Of a DNA stretch of 5,510 nucleotides, positions 5,068-5,510 are shown piece after piece. Numbering within the stretch: position 1 is the first letter of the stretch; each line of letters starts with the position of its first letter. The position numbers and the translations under genes were made by a program. The notes beneath the pieces were generated by a model. The model did not search any database and had not been told where the DNA came from. It was given only the letters and a program-made list of their open reading frames with translations. Origin of the DNA: Gammaproteobacteria bacterium (GTDB lineage: Bacteria; Pseudomonadota; Gammaproteobacteria; GRL18); assembly GCA_028571885.1 (NCBI GenBank), contig JAPVVU010000222.1, positions 1 through 5,510 of the forward strand. Direction: 5' to 3'.

Positions 5068-5510
5068 ATGAAGCAAATTACCACGTCGCTTACCTTTATT
5101 GTTCCGGGTCTTCTTGACCCGGTTCCTTATCTCGATCAATTACCGGCCAAAGATCTTCCTGAACTGCCAGTATTCTCAAAAATGTTATCGAGAGGCAAGT
5201 TTTTCACGCCTGATTTTTTGGATAATAGCGTTAATAATTTATATCGCTGTTTAATGAAAGAATTTATTTCAATAAACGATTGTGTTGATATCGATTCGGA
5301 TCCACCGGTAGCCAGTCTTTCCTATTTCTTTGATAATAAAAATTTATCTGATGCTGAGCTGTTACATGGTGATGTTAGTCTTGATGAATCCCTTATAAAC
5401 TCACTTGAAGATAAGTGGATAATGAGAGCTGATCCCAGTTTTATGGCAGCTGATCGTGATCAGCTTGTTTTGGCTCAAACAAGTTTTACAGACGTAACAA
5501 TTGAAGAAGC
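5068..5510 (+). CDS. RpfE-type / cofactor-independent phosphoglycerate-mutase-like protein, N-terminal part
   Basis: The open frame gives 147 complete residues and runs off the right edge. It begins MKQITTSLTFIVPGLLDPVP, continues with PPVASLSYFF at 79-88, and contains the block WIMRADPSFMAADRDQLVL at 117-135. That block corresponds to the W-x-RADP-h-x-x-ADRD-x-hhL motif of the family annotated as RpfE-type regulatory protein or 2,3-bisphosphoglycerate-independent phosphoglycerate mutase. Its biochemical role is not well established. Full length is expected to be about 320-340 residues. The start is 44 nt after hom with no intervening terminator, so co-transcription is likely. The ribosome site before the ATG is weak and no earlier in-frame start exists near it. 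In related genomes thrC often sits between hom and this gene; it does not here. Confidence 0.7.
   Translation, partial: MKQITTSLTFIVPGLLDPVPYLDQLPAKDLPELPVFSKMLSRGKFFTPDFLDNSVNNLYRCLMKEFISINDCVDIDSDPPVASLSYFFDNKNLSDAELLHGDVSLDESLINSLEDKWIMRADPSFMAADRDQLVLAQTSFTDVTIEE

Overview
The window reads as ordinary chromosomal DNA of a moderately AT-rich gammaproteobacterium. The evidence is a BtuB-type vitamin B12 receptor close in layout to the enterobacterial protein, an AlaC-type alanine aminotransferase, a monofunctional homoserine dehydrogenase with a C-terminal ACT domain (the non-enteric form), and an RpfE-type protein. Genus cannot be judged from this sequence.

Left part, minus strand (1-2096). 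A truncated btuB gene runs off the left edge. It is preceded by a leader of about 400 nt that carries a textbook cobalamin riboswitch (about 1337-1540) under a near-consensus sigma-70 promoter (1554-1582). Between the aptamer and the btuB start codon lie roughly 200 nt of expression platform. In it, a distant segment is perfectly complementary to the btuB Shine-Dalgarno, and a local hairpin competes for part of the same helix. Upstream of this promoter, also on the minus strand, is a complete small Mth938-like (DUF498/NDUFAF3 family) gene at 1683-2096.

Right part, plus strand (2255-5510). A predicted promoter at 2255-2283 drives alaC. hom follows about 120 nt later with its own extended -10 promoter embedded in two inverted repeats. 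The beginning of an RpfE-type (phosphoglycerate-mutase-like) gene lies 44 nt after hom. alaC supplies alanine from pyruvate and glutamate. hom commits aspartate semialdehyde to threonine and methionine. The Mth938-like gene diverges from alaC.

The most informative regions are non-coding: the B12 riboswitch leader and the hom control region. The sequence also suggests TTG start codons for both alaC and hom. I see no mobile element, CRISPR array, tRNA, rRNA or defence system, and no evidence of a wholly new system.
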